Source: Patagioenas fasciata | Taxonomy: Eukaryota > Chordata > Aves > Columbiformes > Columbidae | Direction of reading: 5' to 3' | Assembly: GCF_037038585.1 (NCBI RefSeq) | Contig: NC_092520.1 | Span: 2,013,001-2,077,000 of the forward strand | Length of the DNA stretch: 64,000 nucleotides | Shown: one piece after another, positions 1-12,000 of the stretch | Layout: every line of letters starts with the position of its first letter | Position numbering within the stretch: position 1 is the first letter of the stretch | Program-made: the position numbers and the translations under genes | Notes under the pieces: model-generated | What the model was told of the DNA's origin: nothing | Seen by the model: only the letters and a program-made list of their open reading frames with translations | Databases searched by the model: none

Positions 1-1459
1 GTTGCTGGACCAGGGCAGCCCAAGAGCGTTTCAAGAAGGATTTTTGCTCCGTGGCGTTCGGAGCTGTAAGAGATGAACTGAGCGTGGTTTCATTCAGTGC
101 AGGAGAGGCCAAAAATGCCGGCGTTTCCATTGCTGCCTGATTTATCGAGTGGAAATAACTGGGCTGGAGCATCATCCTCTTCCTCACGGACCATGGAGAT
201 GCAATGCTCCAGCACTTGGGCAGCAGAGAAAATCAGGTACAGCCGCATCCCTCTTCCTAAAATACGCAGAATTAATAACAATTCATTCTCCCCAAGCAGC
301 TTCACACCAGGATCCTTCATCCCCATCCTCCGCTAGCAGGAATGAACCCAAACCCAAACCTCTGCATTTCATTTATTCCCTTAGGAAAAGCAAGTAGAAA
401 CTGTTACCCTCGTGCATTGGGGAAACTGAGGCACAAGCAGGGCCACGTTGCTGATAGCAGGGAAGGTTTTGGGCAGAATACCCACAGAAATGGATTTTAA
501 ACCTCAGCAGGTTCACTCCGGGCAGTTTGGGGACGCCCAAGCCCAGGATGGTCCCCGCTCTGTTTGTCCTTCCTCCGGCTCCAAAGTGGCCCAATCCCAA
601 AGAATTTGGGATTAAATAGGATCTTGCTTATTTATTTGTGATTCTACGTAGCCCAGTTGGGATAATGTTGAAGGATTGGGGGGTCCCAGCATGAGCAGTG
701 ATGTGACCCCCCTGGGGTGACAGGGACAGGCAGGGATGCCCTGGCAGGACACATGGGATGATCAGAGCTGGGTTGGGGGGAGGCAGCTCCCCACACCCAA
801 ATCCAAACCCCACACCCCAAATCTGAGCCCCAGAAGCTCCTCCCACTCCCCAAGACACCCCCATGGCCTCATGTCCTCCCTGTCACACGGGTCCCCAATA
901 TGGGGCCACCTTGTCCTCTGTTTTTCACCCAAGTCTGGCTCCGGGCAGCCCCGCGGGACCTGGCACAGCACAGCGCAGGCAGATGGGGAAGGACACGTTT
1001 CCACTAATCTGCCCCAATCTGGATTATTTTTCCAAATAAACCCGGTTTTGCAGCTGTTTTAAACAAGTTTTGGGCATGTTGGGGACAGGTGGGGTTCTGG
1101 GGGTGAGGGAGAAGCTGGTAGGGCTAGAGGCGATGGAGGGGACAATGTGGCTGCTGGGTGTCCCCATGTCACCAGGGCCCCGTTGATGCTTGGAAAGTGG
1201 GGAGCAGAGCAGTTTAGAGGGGATTTTGGCAGCATTACGCCCAAGTTGCAGGGCTGGGATCATCCCATGGTGCTTGTCATGGCTTTGCTGAAGTTAACCC
1301 CTACCAAAAGCCGCCGAGAAACAATTTATGTTGAGGGACCGATGTCAACCCCAAAGCCCATCCCTCCCAACCCCATCTCCCACCTGAAGCAGAGCTGGGA
1401 TCTTCTGGAGCTCGTGTTGAGGTAACATGGCACAGAAACAGTTTCTGGCCACGGAGACA
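1..1459. other. Intergenic, no gene seen
   Basis: Unique sequence of moderate GC content downstream of PGM2L1. Several short open frames exist on both strands, but none resembles a known protein or has convincing splice context. No clear repeat family was recognised. Confidence 0.5.
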
Positions 1460-1965
1460 ATCACAGAAGCATTTGGGTTGGAAAAGTCCCTCAAGATCAT
1501 CGAGTCCAACCGTTCCCCACCCCTGGCACTGCCCCATGTCCTGAGAACCTCATGTCCGTCTGTCCAGCCCTCCAGGGATGGTGACTCCAGCACTGCCCTG
1601 GGCAGCCTGTTCCAATGCCCCACAGCCCTTTGGGGAAGAAATTGTTCCCCAGGTCCAACCTCAACCTCCCCTGGCGCAACTTGAGGCCGTTTCCTCTGCT
1701 CCTGGCGCTTGTTCCTGTGGAGCAGAGCCCGACCCCCCCGGCTCCAAGCTCCTTTCAGGCAGTTCAGAGATCAGAAGGTCTCCTCTCAGCTCCTGTTCTC
1801 CAGCTGAAACCCCCAGCTCCCTCAGCCGCTCCCATCACACTTGTGCTCCAGCCCCTCACCAGCTCCGTTCCCTTCTCTCCACTCGCTCCAGCACCTCAAG
1901 GCCTTTCTTGGCATGAAGGGCCCAAAACCGCCCCCAGGATTCGCGGTTTGACCTCCCCAGTGTCA
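1460..1965 (-). mobile_element. CR1 LINE fragment
   Basis: The plus strand begins ATCACAGAAGCATTTGGGTT, the reverse complement of a CR1 3' end, and continues through the GACTCCAGCACTGCCCTGGG-type 3' UTR into degraded ORF2 sequence. 5'-truncated, as usual for CR1. Related in sequence to the copy at 11299. Confidence 0.85.
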
Positions 1966-2480
1966 CTGCTGGACACAATGCTCTTATGTCCAGGATGATT
2001 CATGACAACCAGTTTCTGGGGACGTGGGGGTACCTCAGAGAGCCAGGGTGAGCAGGATCAATGAGGGCAGATCAGTTTTGGTCCCTCATCCTGCAGAAGG
2101 ATGCACCAGCCAACCCCGCAGAGCTCCTCCACTCTCCCAGCACGTTTCCCAAGCACTCGCCAGCCTGACATTTACAAATACCTATTTTTAGATGATCTTC
2201 ATCACTTCTAATTGTTCAGGCTCCTCAGAGGACACATCTTCAGCTTGGACGGAGACAAAACCAGTCCCCTCCCTGCAGGTCCTTCCCCCTCCCATGGTTT
2301 GCACTGCTGTGACTGGTCCCAGCAATGCTCCCAGCTCCATTCCCTCCCCATCGTGGTACAATTTGCACACACCTTCCTGCTTCAGATGAAGTCTCTGGAC
2401 AGGACCTTTCTGTGAAGTCCTTTTAGGGAGGTTTCTATCTTCTTCACAAAGAGGAGCCACGATCATCTCTGTAACATGCA
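1966..2480. other. Intergenic, nothing recognised
   Basis: Unique sequence between the CR1 fragment and the minisatellite. Overlapping short frames on both strands near 2190-2480 have no family resemblance. Confidence 0.4.
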
Positions 2481-2481
2481 A

Positions 2482-3170
2482 GTGGAGAGAACCTGTGCTC
2501 CAAACCCATGGAGATGCTGTTCTGCATGGGCAGGATGAGCCCCCAAACCCATGGAGATGCTCCTCTGCAAGGGCAGGATGAGCCCCAAACCCCTAGGGAT
2601 GCTTCTCTCCATGGGCAGGATGAGCCTCCAAAGCCATGGAGATGCTGTTCTTCATAGGCACCATGGACCCCTGAGCTCCCAGCCCATAGAGATGCTGCTC
2701 TGCATGGGCAGGATGAGCCCCCAAAGCCATGGAGATGCTGTTCTGCATGGGCAGGATTAGCCCCCAAACCCATGGAGATGCTGTTCTGCATGGGCAGGAT
2801 TAGCCCCCAAACCTATGGAGATGCTGTTCTGCATGGGCAGGATTAGCCCCCAAACCCATGGAGATGCTGTTCTGCATGGGCAGGATGAGCCACAAACCCC
2901 TAGGGATGCTCCTCTCCATGGGCAGGATGAGCCTCCACAGTAAAGGAGATGCTGTTCTTCATAGGCACCATGGACCCCTGAGCTCCCAGCCCATGGAGAT
3001 GCTGCTCTGCATGGGCAGGATGAGCCCCCAAAGCCATGGAGATGCTGTTCTGCATGGGCAGGATGAGCCCCCAAAGCCATGGAGATGCTGTTCTTCATGA
3101 GCATAATGGACCCTTGAGCTCCCAACCCATGGAGATGCTGCTCTGCATGGACAGGATGGACCCCTTTCCA
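2482..3170. repeat. 43-bp minisatellite with higher-order structure
   Basis: About 15 copies of a unit built on CCATGGAGATGCTGTTCTGC followed by ATGGGCAGGATGAGCCCCCA. Spacing is exactly 43 bp in the clean part (unit starts at 2766, 2809, 2852). A longer variant unit with TTCATAGGCACCATGGACCC recurs at 2641 and 2948, about 307 bp apart, and in altered form at 3087, so groups of units have been duplicated together. Because 43 is not a multiple of three, several frames stay open on both strands; these are not genes. Confidence 0.9.
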
Positions 3171-5329
3171 TCCCCACGGGACACATTTCCAGAGCAGAAG
3201 AGCACCCTGAAGGCTGGGGGGAGCCAAGGGTGCAGCCACGATCTGAGGCATTCACCTCCTGCTCTGTCCCTCTTGGCTTGGCAGGAGGAAGAACTGGCCA
3301 GGCTGTCCACATCTACCACAGCAGTGACACCGAGGGGTCAGCATCGCTGTCACCTCCTTGCCAAGGACCCTGTGTCCCACTGGCTGGTGCCCCACCAGCA
3401 AGGTCCATCACCCATGGACCAGAGCTGGGGGATGTGGGATGAATTTGGCTGTAGCGCTGGGTTTTTGGGTGGTGGTTTCTCCTGTGCTCTGTGCCTCAGT
3501 TTCCCTTTTGGGTAGCAAAACAGTTGAGGGCCTCCCCTTGACGCCAAGGAACAGTTTTGGGAGCTGCTGGCCTTACTCCAAGGCCTTTGAAGGAGCTCCA
3601 GGTGGGCCAGTGTGCTCCATACACACAAAAATAACTCGTTAGTGATGAGAGGAAGAAACCCTCATCTCTTCTTGCTGCTGACGTGGTCCCCACGAGCACC
3701 TGGGGCACCAGCCGTGTCCTCCCATGGCAAGATGGACCCAACTAACAGGACTAAACCATGAGCCACGGGCTCCAGAGATGATTCGAGAACCCCCAGAGAG
3801 CTGAACCCAAGAGACAGGCCACATGGGCTGGGCTTGGCATGTTGGTAATTAGTTTAGTTCTTAAATTAACATTTACATTGACAAGACCGGAATGTGAAGC
3901 CAGACACCCGCACCTGCCAGGACTCACCAGTCTCTGGTGACTGCCCCCGGGTCCTGGTGCTTGGCCAGGATGGATGCTGGGACCTCCATTGTGACACTCT
4001 CATCCCCCAAACAGCTCCCACGTGCCCTGTGGTGGCTCCTGGAAGAGATGTCCCCATTTCACAGGGACAAGGACAGCAAAACCCTGTCCTGGGGTCCTGA
4101 AGCACAAACTGCTGCTCTGCCCCCCAGTCCCAAACCCCAGGGGTGGCCCAGCCTGTCCCTTGCTTGTCCCCACAACTGCAGCACCCACTGGGGTTCTGTC
4201 CCTCTGCACGGGCTCATGGTGACATCCAGCGCCAGCTCTTGCAATTACAGAGCGGTGGAGCCCGTGGAGGCTCAGCCATCACTGACCTGTCCCTTCCGGT
4301 CCCCACCCGGCTGTGTTAGGGGGTGACACTGCTGCTCCCCTTGTCCCCAGCCCAAATAAATCCCTCTACCTCTACATCCTGTGGCTATTTTCTCATTTAA
4401 AAAGCTGATTCGGGGGTAGCGTTCAGTCTCTCCATCTGTTGCGTTGTCACCGCAGCACGGGATAAAATTGGGAGTGAATTCTGGCGAGCTGGCAGGAGAG
4501 CGGCCCCGATGCTGAGCAGGGGGGCTCTGCAGCCTTAGCAAGGAGAAAAAGTAAAAATAAATTAAAACATCCTAATTAACATGCAGATGCCCCTGGGATG
4601 AAGCCCACAGCCATCACCGAGGGATGCGGGAACCCTCCTGGACTCACTGCTGTGCTCTGAGGAACCATTGATATCAACCTCTGTGATGCTTTAAATTTGC
4701 TTTAAAACATTAAAGCCGAGCTGGGGTCTCAGAACCAGAACCCCAAAAAATCCCCAGCACGGGAAGGGGGGGAGCAGTGAAGGATGATCCCTCGTCTTCA
4801 TCAGCTTCCCTGGTCGGATTTTTATGGAGCTGAAACCTCTTTTTGGGGGGTGAATTCCACCCCTTTGGGTGAATCTCTCCCCTGCAGTGCCCACCCTGGA
4901 TGGTGGCTGCTTCTCTCCCCTGGTCCCCTTGTCCCCAACCTTCACCAGCTCCTTTCTAGGCTGTTGCTTTTCCCGAAGTGATTTCATCCCTGAAACACCA
5001 AATTCTCCTCAAATTTGGCTTGTTCTACAGCCCCAAACATCCAACTCTTCCCACCTGGTGGCATCAGCGGTGACTTGGGGTCACAACCTTGGTGCTCTGC
5101 CCTGGGCCAACTTCAGTGTCAAGACTCTCGGAAACGATGTCACCATTTGACAGGCTGGATCTCATGTAGCATCATCATCATCTTCAGGAAACGCTGTTGT
5201 TCCGAGGGTTTTAGGTGTCTGAGAAACCCATGGTCAATATTCCTCCTACACCAAGTCAGGAACAATTGTGTCCCAGCTCAGTTTTTGAGGCAACAGCGTT
5301 TGAACAAAGACCAAAGAAACACGAAGGGT
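3171..5329. other. Intergenic, no gene seen
   Basis: GC-rich, mostly unique sequence between the minisatellite and the likely PGM2L1 poly(A) site. No coding exon with family resemblance was found on either strand. In mammals P4HA3 lies on this side of PGM2L1; I looked for it and found none of its exons here. Confidence 0.5.
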
Positions 5330-5349
5330 TGCTACTACGAAGAGAATAT

Positions 5350-5355
5350 TTTATT
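5350..5355 (-). terminator. Candidate poly(A) signal of PGM2L1
   Basis: AATAAA on the minus strand. The sense sequence after it runs CTTCGTAGTAGC then a GTGTTTCTTTGG-like GU-rich element, the usual arrangement for a cleavage site. Repeat-free sequence lies upstream and repeat-rich sequence further downstream. Confidence 0.5.
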
Positions 5356-7844
5356 AGTTCTAACACTTCATTCAGCTAAATCCACGTAGCAATACACACA
5401 GAAATACTTCCGAAAAGTGCAAATTCTCACTCTGTATTTGTAATATGCCCGAGTTTTACAGAACAACCACTGGGTGAACAGGAGAACAGATCCAGAACTC
5501 GCCAGGATTCCAGATGAGGAGAACAAAGCAACTTCAGGTACTTCAATCACTTCGTGCAAAGTTTCTCTGGAGCACACAAAGGGTGGAGAAGGATGGAAAA
5601 CGTTCTGGGTATCAAGCTGGACTTGAACCATCCAGATGTCACCACGCAAAGAGTCCCCCCCTGCATCTTACTTGTGGAGAAAATGTGGCAAAAAAAGGGG
5701 GGGAAGACAAAATGAAGCGGTAACAATCATAGTGTTAGAATTAAAGACAATATCCAAGGGCTTTTTGTAGCAGAACACACGTTCCGCCCTGCTCCGAACA
5801 CCAGAAACCATCGTCCCACCTGGCGGCTCCTCTGAGTGTCCCACAACGCGCTCCCTTTAATAAAACAGGAGCTGAAATCCTGAAGCCAAGGAGGGGACAG
5901 GAAGTGCTGAGTACCCATAAATCAGGGAATACCACTGGAAATGTCAACATCCTCCAACTAAGGATACAGCAACAGGCTTGAAATCAGGTGCAAATTGGGG
6001 TGGAGGAGCCCCGGGCAGTGTGTGCTGGGTGTTGTAACTCACCTCAACGTCTGCATAGAAATACATTGAATTTGAATTCTTCATTTAGGCTGTGGGTGAC
6101 ACAAAGAAGCATCTCCCCTGCTTAAATCAAATAGTAGTTAAAATGAAGGAAATTGGGAGATGTACTCAGGGCAGATCCCACTTCTCCTTACAAAGGTCCC
6201 ATCCTAGGCTGGAGGAAACACGAGTTTACCACATATCCGAGAGGGATGGAGATGAAACCTCTCACATCGAAAAGGGAAAAGCCAAAAACACCAAGCTCTC
6301 CTCATTTTATCAAACGCTAAAACCAAATCACTGGCTGGCTAATTAAGAGTTTAAGCCAATGACTTGCTGTAGACCAACCTCTGAAAAGGTGTATTGGAAC
6401 TGGAAGCGCCTATTAAACAAATCCGCAGCGGGTTTTGATCTGGTATCTGCTTCCTACTCGGGTCTGCAAAGCTTTTGTTCTTATCTGAAAAGTACTAAAG
6501 AGCAGCTGACAACTGAAAAAAAAGGTTGTGCACAAGCCCAACAAACTCTAAACACAACGTATAACAAAGTTCCAGGGCAATGAAAACCAAAGAATCGGAG
6601 TCCTTCACAGTAACAGAAGTCAGGGAAGCGAGATGGGAGGGAGGAGATAAAGAGTTCCAGAAATGGAACAGTATAAATATATCAAACGGTTCCAATACGA
6701 TAAGAAAACAATGGTAGGAGCGCTTTAAAAACAGCAATAAAATACCTTAAAATACATTCAACACGTTGTGCCTGTTGCTGTCGTTCCAAAAGCGTCGCTC
6801 CGCCTAGAACTTACTGCTCAAATCTATCGACGAGAAGAATCCCAAATACTTAAACCCTGTGTTTTTAATTAAAGATATCGAACAGTTCCCGATGTCTACG
6901 GACGGCGATTGAGAACGTTAATCGTGATTTTCTTCCATCCTGCGTTTCTAACTCTTGCCTGCTGATATAAAGCAGATCTCGCTGGGAAATTGCGGGTTCC
7001 TGCTCTCTGTAGGAGCACAAAAATAACTCACAAGACGTCACTCCTAACGCTAACGGCTATGATATACACCACACGCTTTTTACAGTGTTCACCTTTGTTC
7101 AAACTTCTGTTCCGAGTCGCTCGTTCTCTTCTGAACGATTAAGAAAGCGATTTAAAAAGCAACAATCCCAAACGCCTAAAAAGCTTAAAGCTGCTGTCGG
7201 GGTGGAACAAACGGTGAAGCCTCTGTTGAATTCATGACGATTTGCACGTTTTTGTGAAACCGAAGACGAAGCGGCAGCCAGAAATGTCTTCACGCCTTCC
7301 GAGCGCTGTGCAATAACATGAGGATACTCTAAGCGTAAATGCTTTCGGCTTCTTTTCCTCGCTGCGTCAGTAAAACGTACAATGGATAACAAACAAGCTT
7401 TTTGGCGTTAGGTGCGTTTCACTCGGTTGCGGAACCATTGGGTAAGACCTTCTCTCCAAATAGAAAATAAATAAATACGGGCGGTAAAGGCGAATTTGTG
7501 CAACACACGGAGCTTCTGCAGGACACGTACATTCATATACAGCAAAAATACCTCTCCGCGGTTCTAGTGCAAAGCTGCTGTCAGCATGAAATACCCGATA
7601 TCCGCGCGGCCACAGAAACCTCGCTGCTCTCTGAAACCATCGAGATGCGACACGTACAAACAAAACGCGCGGCGCCATCCCACGGCATCAAGCTGCAAGG
7701 GTGGAATAAGGACAAATGTATTTAACAATAGCAGCAAAACAACGGCTTGAATTTAACCTTCGATACAGAGGTTAAATGTTCATTTTTATCTATTTATGTA
7801 ATTACCGCAAAGTGATAGCGGGAGGTGCCCGGAACATCATTGAC

Positions 7845-7850
7845 TTTATT
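7845..7850 (-). terminator. Possible proximal poly(A) signal
   Basis: A second AATAAA on the minus strand, about 1.1 kb after the PGM2L1 stop. It would give a 3' UTR of about 1.1 kb if used. Context downstream is less clearly GU-rich than the distal site. Confidence 0.3.
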
Positions 7851-8939
7851 CTGAAGGCGTATATTAGAAATTTAGTAGCGACTATTACTCTCAGTTTATC
7901 ACTTTCTGCTCAAGCACAGGGAGGAAACAGCTAATGGGAAATGGTTAATAATTTGCCCTAAAAGGTAATGAATAACAGCATCTGCAAACTGCTGTTCTAA
8001 CAAATCAGTTTGTAAGATGTGACTACAAAATTAATCATGATTTAATGACAAGGAAAATCAAATCAAGGATGTCAGTGTCTCACCTCCAATTTCTTCCTTT
8101 TTTTTAATATACAGCATGAATCCAAGCCAACAAAACCAAAATAGTCCCTTTAAAGATGGGGGACAGCGGGACAAAAAATGGTTACAAGGCCTATAGGAGT
8201 TAAAATGGGCCATTTAACTGAGGAATAAGGATGTTTTTCCTCCTTTGGAAGCCTCAGAAATGCACAACGGAATTCAAAGCATGGACCCGCGTGTGTTGCC
8301 GCTATTGTTTCACCGTCAAGTCAATACTTGAAGATACGCACAGGAAAGACGCAAGCACCAAGAGCACCTTGACCAACAGAAGATACTTAAATAGCTGGAA
8401 ATGCCAAGCGCCAAGCTCCACTTCAGCATCACTTTGGAAATTAAGACCTGTAACGATGATACCAACACTCACGCACACAGCTAGGAAGAAGCAGGCTTTT
8501 TTTCGTCAGTTTGGAGCGATCGTTTCCTTCAAACGCTGCCCAAATTTCCAACGTTTTCACACAAAAGGTATTGATACCTGAAACGAGCTTAAGACAAGAT
8601 CTCCTTGTTAAGATCACCTGTCTTAAACGGCAGTTCATTAGCATTGGTGCGGGTTAATTTGGTCAAAAGGACAGGAAATTGTAACAATAAATATAATTTA
8701 ATATTAATATAATAATAAATCCTGTTCTTTTCTCTCATGTCCTCTCCTTACCCCAATTTTCTAGCCCAGACTTTGGTGAAAAGCCTGACAAAAGAATGCT
8801 TCTTCTTTAGAGAATACAACTGGAGCTGTTTGTTTAACACACATACACACATGTATTAAACTGAATTCTGTTCTTGGTTCCTCGGTTTCAGACGTCGCGG
8901 GGCCGGCGGTCGCTCCTTCGAACAGAAGTGATGGGAGAT

Positions 8940-9042
8940 CTAAGCAGAGCGCCAGATCAGTCCGTTCTTATCCGGCTCCAGAAAATTCACAATCAAAGAT
9001 TGAATAAGCTGCTGAAGTTCTTCTTCCAGCACGGTTCTGTCA
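8940..9042 (-). CDS. PGM2L1: PGM2L1 exon 14, coding part (residues 589-622 and stop)
   Basis: Encodes [20 protein letters not shown] then [13 protein letters not shown] and a TAG stop at 8942-8940. The C-terminal helix and WRS ending match the PGM2L1 family. Acceptor CTTTCTAG. Not visible as an ATG-started frame. Confidence 0.95.
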
Positions 9043-12000
9043 CTAGAAAGAGAATAATATCACGTCAGGGGGTTGATAAATGCCAAGAATCTATTTAAAA
9101 ATAAAATAAAACCAAGATCTGATGGTGATGGAGTAGCTCTATGTTGCCTACCAGCATCAGAATGTCAGGGGTTGGAAGGGACCTGGAAAGCTCATCCAGT
9201 GCAATCCCCCCATGGAGCAGGAACACCCAGCTGAGGTTCCACAGGAAGGTGTCCAGGCGGGTTTGAATGTCTGCAGAGAAGGAGACTCCACAACCTCCCT
9301 GGGCAGCCTGGGCCAGGCTCTGACACCCTCACCAGGAACAAGTTTCTTCTCAAATTTAAATGGAAACTCCTGTGTTCCAATTTGAAGCCATTACCCCTTG
9401 TCCTATTATTGGTTGTCACCAAGAAAAGCCTGGCTCCATCCTCCTGACACTCCCCCTTTCCATATTGATCCCCAGGAATGAGGTCACCCCTCAGTCTCCT
9501 CTTCTCCAGCTCCAGAGCCCCAGCTCCCTCAGCCTTTCCTCACACGGGAGATGCTCCACTCCCTTCAGCATCTTGGTGGCTGCGCTGGACTCTCTCCAGC
9601 AGTTCCCTGTCCTTCTGGAACTGAGGGGCCACAACTGGACACAATATTCCAGGGGTGGTCTCCCCAGGGCAGAGCAGAGGGGCAGGAGAACCTCTCTGAC
9701 CTACTGACCACCCCCTTCTAACCCACCCCAGGTACCATTGGCCTTCCTGGCCACAAGGGCCCAGTGCTGGCTCATGCTCACCCTGCTGGCCCCAGGACCC
9801 CCAGCTCCCTTTCCCCTACACTGCTCTCCAACAGCTCCTTCCCAACTTACACTGGAACCTGGGGTTGTTCCTGCCCAGATCCAAGACTCTACACTTGCCC
9901 TTGTTCTAGTTCATTCCATTTCTCCCCGCCCAACTCTCCAGCCTGTCCAGGTCTCTGATGGCAGCACAGCCTCTGGCGTGTCAGCCACTCCTCCCAGCTT
10001 GGTGTCCCCAGCAAACTTGCTGACAGTCACTCTGTTCCCTCATCCAAGTCATTGATGAATATATTGAATAATCCCGGCCCCAGCACTGCCCCCTGAGGCT
10101 CTGCACTGGATCCAGGCCTCAACTGGACTCTGCCCCATTGCCCACGACTCTCTGGCTTCTTCCCTTCAGCCAGTTCCCAGTCCACCTCACTACCCGCTCA
10201 TCCAGACCGCACTCCCTCAGTTCAGCTGTGAGGATGCTGTGGGACACTCTGTCAAATCCCTTACTCAAATCAAGGTAGTCCATGGCTCCATCCATTTGCT
10301 TTAACAAGCTACTTCTTGGTAGTAACTATCACAATTTTAACTTAACTTTATTAAAAAAAGAACGGCCACAAGAGGGCTCTGCGCTCCAGGGGGACACAAG
10401 AACTAAGGACTGCAAAACCAGCGCAGGACTGGTCAGACACAGGCTGTAAATTGATTAAAAAGTCAGAATGAGCTTCTAATAGCAAATGTCGATAGCCCAT
10501 ATTTTTCTCTCCATGGCGTTTGGTATCTGATTGTATTTTGACTAATGTGCAATTTAGGGGGACTGAGTAATCAGGCAAAGTGCCACGGCTCACAAAGGGA
10601 CACTGTAACATACCGATCCTTTCCTTATTTAAACACGCAGCCATTTATTCGAGTAAAAAGGCAACATCCACACGCACAAACACTAAGATATTGCAGCACT
10701 CCTCTAAAAATCCATAATCCCTCTCCTACCCCCAGTGTCTCACTGGAGGGAGAGGAACTCAGGCTGTTTGTAAAGGAGAACATACAAACCAGACTTCTTG
10801 ACATTTGCTGTGTTCATTTGTGGAACTGGCAATAACGAATGTATCGCTGCTCTTCAGGTCACCACCTCCTTTTAATGAAAATACCTAAAAACGCTCCCAT
10901 AAAACTGAGTTTCCTGATGCTCAGCTTTTAAGAATAATCAATAAACAGCAACTCATAAAAATATTCGCAAAGCTATCACAGAGAAGAGTGTCTTTTGAGG
11001 TTTCTACAGACCATTTAATGCCTCGAACCAGGGAAGCTTGAAAGCTTTTCAATTTTCTGTTCCAGATAATAATTGTTGTTAATCATAGGTATTACTAAAA
11101 CTCAAGGTCGATGTATCTTTCTGAAGCCCAAATGAAGCATCAAAGCATCTGGCCTTGACTTGTGTTAAAATTAGGTTAAGGGCAATTTTTCTAGCATTTA
11201 TTTCTTCCTCGTTGGTGCAGCTGTTTGGCTCCGCTGTATCTTTCATTTTCTTCAGCGTCTACACCAAATGGTACCTTGGCCACTCTCGGGTTTATGGAAG
11301 CATAGAATCATCTTGGGTGGAAAAGACCCTCAGGATCATCAAGTCCAGCCCTAACCTAACTCTGGCACTAACCCATGTCCTCAGAACCTCATGTCCGTCT
11401 GTCCAGCTCTCCAGGGCTGGTGACTCCAGCACTGCCCTGGGCAGCCTGTTCCAATGCCCCACAGCCCTTTGGGGAAGACATTGTTCCCACATCCAACCTC
11501 AACCTCCCCTGGCGCAACTTGAGGCCGTTTCCTCTGCTCCTGGTGCTTGTTCCTGGGGAGCAGAGCCCGGCCCCCCTAGCTCCCAGCTCCTTACAGGCAG
11601 TTCAGAGATCAGAAGGTCTCCCCTCAGCTCCTGTTCTCCAGCTGAACCCCCCAGGTCCCTCAGCCGCTCCCATCACACTTGTGCTCCAGCCCCTCACCAG
11701 CTCCGTTCCCTTCTCTCCACTTGCTCCAGCACCTCAAGGCCTTTCTTGGTGGCAGAGACCCAAAACTGCCCCCAGGATCGGCGGTTTGGCCTCCCCAAGT
11801 CCCAGCACAGGGACGGTCACTGCCCTGGGCCTGCTGGCCACACCAGTGTTGGTCCCAGCCAGGATGCTGGTGGCCTCTTGGCCACCTGGGCACACGCTGG
11901 CTCATGTTCAGCCACTGGCACCAACACCCCCAGCTCCTTTTCCGCCGGGCACTTTCCAGTCACTCTTCCCCGAGCCTGTAGCGCTGCCTGGGGTTGCTGT

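Larger units (their letters stand above)
5330..8939 (-). other. PGM2L1: Probable PGM2L1 3' UTR
   Basis: The 3.6 kb after the stop contains no CR1, no tandem repeat and no other coding exon, and it is more AT-rich than the flank. On the sense strand it ends at AATAAA (5355-5350) followed about 20-40 nt later by a GT-rich stretch, which fits a cleavage site near 5330. A second AATAAA at 7850-7845 could give a shorter form. The extent is inferred; transcript data would fix it. Confidence 0.6.

Noticed and set aside
10119-10307. Reverse transcriptase frame as a possible active LINE gene
   Set aside because: Only a short C-terminal piece of a 5'-truncated CR1 remains. The same holds for 16387-16136 and 32928-32665.
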